Origin: Candidatus Latescibacterota bacterium
GTDB lineage: Bacteria; Latescibacterota; UBA2968; UBA8231
Length of the DNA: 14,285 nt
NCBI GenBank assembly: GCA_022825185.1
Contig: JAJDYK010000105.1
Coordinates: forward strand, 1-14,285
Reading direction: 5' to 3'
The position numbers and the translations under genes were made by a program. The notes below the pieces were generated by a model. That model was not told the origin of the DNA. It made no database searches and saw nothing but the letters and a program-made list of their open reading frames with translations. Shown piece after piece: positions 13,502-14,285 of this stretch; position 1 is the first letter of the stretch; every line of letters begins with the position of its first letter.

Positions 13502-13507
13502 CCCTTA

Positions 13508-13516
13508 CCTCCTGAA
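13508..13516 (-). promoter_or_regulatory. Strong ribosome binding site of the two-domain BMC gene
   Basis: On the minus strand AGGAGGTAA lies about 5-6 bases before ATG 13501, an almost full-length match to the anti-Shine-Dalgarno. It fixes the start and predicts high translation relative to the other shell genes here. Confidence 0.75.
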
Positions 13517-13538
13517 GTAATTGTGCGGATTTTTACGT

Positions 13539-14219
13539 TCAAGATTCCAAATATACCTTGCGGGCGTGTACCAAATCAATCGCATTGCCCTCGTCCGTAT
13601 CGATGTGAACTTCTAGGCGCTCGCGCTCACTGACTCGGCAGATCAGCCCTTCCAGCACCCCACCCTGATCGCCTTCTACTACCAGCCGCAGCAAGTCCCC
13701 CGGGCCGACCCCGTAGTACGCGGCCTCTTCCGGGTTCAAATGCACGTGGCGCGCAGCCCGAATCACCCCGTGATCCAACTCCAACCCCCCAGCCGGCCCC
13801 ACCAAGTAGCAACCCGGCGTTCCCTCGATGTTGCCGCTGAGCCGCACCGGCGCGTCAATACCCAAATAGCGGGCGTCCGTAAAGGCCAACTCCACTTGGT
13901 TGTAATCGCGCAATGGACCGAGGATACGCACATTGGGAATCACCTGCTTGCGCGGGCCGAAAACCGACACCGTCTGCTCGGCGGCGAAAGCGCCCCCCTG
14001 GTACAGGGCCTTCTGCACGGTCAGCTCGGCACCCGTGCCAAATAGCGCGGTCAGCGCCTCTTGATTGAGGTGGACGTGGCGGGCGGACATATTGACCACC
14101 AGCCTCGGAGCTGAGGGCGCTTGCTCTAGCTGAGCATCGGGCAGGTGATCGTACACCACCCGGCGCACCAGCGCCTCAATCTGCTTGCGGTCCAATCCAG
14201 CCGCTGGTGCAACGTTCAT
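13539..14219 (-). CDS. pduL: Phosphate propanoyltransferase/phosphotransacylase PduL
   Basis: A 226-residue PduL-type phosphotransacylase, which swaps CoA and phosphate on acyl groups and so recycles CoA inside microcompartments. Both PF06130-type halves are present. The zinc-binding SARHVHL (His48, His50) is matched by AARHVHL (His158, His160), with His205 in EVHIDTDEGNA and Glu81 in FAAEQTVSV as the acidic partner. Residues 10-26 (DRKQIEALVRRVVYDHL) form an amphipathic helix, the usual PduL encapsulation peptide, separated from the catalytic core by a short Pro-rich stretch. Start ATG 14219 has AAGGA about 7 bases upstream. It follows the stop of the partial upstream gene by 3 bases. The acyl substrate, acetyl or propionyl or longer, cannot be told. 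Confidence 0.96.
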   Translation of the reverse strand: MNVAPAAGLDRKQIEALVRRVVYDHLPDAQLEQAPSAPRLVVNMSARHVHLNQEALTALFGTGAELTVQKALYQGGAFAAEQTVSVFGPRKQVIPNVRILGPLRDYNQVELAFTDARYLGIDAPVRLSGNIEGTPGCYLVGPAGGLELDHGVIRAARHVHLNPEEAAYYGVGPGDLLRLVVEGDQGGVLEGLICRVSERERLEVHIDTDEGNAIDLVHARKVYLES

Positions 14220-14222
14220 CTC

Positions 14223-14285
14223 TTATCCTTCGCGGCTCAGTTGCCGACAGTCGAAGTCCTTGCCCATCGCCTGTAGCGAATCGAC
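14223..14285 (-). CDS. C-terminal end of an unrecognised operon gene, partial
   Basis: The last 20 codons and stop of a gene that enters from the right edge, reading LQAMGKDFDCRQLSREG at its end. The stop TAA is 3 bases before the pduL ATG, so it belongs to the same operon. In comparable microcompartment loci an aldehyde dehydrogenase, aldolase, kinase or isomerase can lie here, but the visible residues do not let me choose. Confidence 0.6.
   Translation of the reverse strand, partial: VDSLQAMGKDFDCRQLSREG

Noticed and set aside
12918..13520. Long plus-strand open frame (200 codons) opposite the two-domain BMC gene
   Set aside because: It is a GC-rich Ser/Thr/Ala shadow of a clearly real gene on the other strand. 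The similar plus-strand frames opposite the other BMC genes, the aldolase, the oxidase and the binding-protein gene were rejected for the same reason.

Overview
The window is GC-rich bacterial DNA with tightly packed genes. Nothing in it fixes the species. The shell proteins carry an HVIPRPH-type C-terminal motif that I associate with the microcompartments of planctomycetes, verrucomicrobia and some uncultivated phyla. An uncultivated lineage is therefore plausible, but this is inference. No rRNA, tRNA, CRISPR array or transposase is visible.

Left part (1-2646): metal homeostasis and housekeeping. A manganese/zinc-type ABC transporter, with its ATPase running off the left edge and a substrate-binding lipoprotein, is read leftward. 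It diverges from a DtxR/MntR-family repressor. The region between them holds a 16-bp palindrome placed between the -35 and -10 boxes of the transporter promoter, a likely metal-responsive operator. A LON-N-domain protein converges on the repressor gene.

Middle part (about 2.65-7.18 kb): an accessory region. It holds a PcfJ-like protein followed 8 bases later by a HigA-type antitoxin with no HigB toxin, a DUF5677-like gene, a DUF3800 gene and a small HNH nuclease. The 4.74-6.84 kb stretch is visibly more AT-rich than its flanks. It contains a degenerate duplication: a scrap of a type I restriction hsdR start followed by the start of a DUF3800 gene occurs once before the intact DUF3800 gene and again, decayed, before the DUF5677 gene. 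Between them, on the plus strand, a near-consensus promoter (TTGACA, 17 bp, TATACT) drives a stretch of about 75 nt with three hairpins ending in a strong rho-independent terminator. This is a previously unsuspected small-RNA gene.

Right part (about 7.18 kb to the end, all leftward): a bacterial microcompartment (BMC) operon. In transcription order it has the tail of an unrecognised gene, PduL phosphotransacylase, a two-domain BMC protein, a single-domain BMC-H, a Cys-rich protein with a targeting-like helix, a second two-domain BMC protein, a protein with FOUR BMC domains in one chain, a DHDPS-family aldolase with an N-terminal EutQ-like domain, an FAD-dependent amine/amino-acid oxidase and a second DHDPS-family protein. 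The shell, PduL and a fused aldolase suggest a metabolosome in which a Schiff-base lyase makes an aldehyde inside the shell and PduL recovers CoA from its acyl-CoA. The BMC-P pentamer and the aldehyde dehydrogenase expected of such a system are not in the window and may lie to the right. The four-domain shell protein and the aldolase fusion are the most unusual items here.
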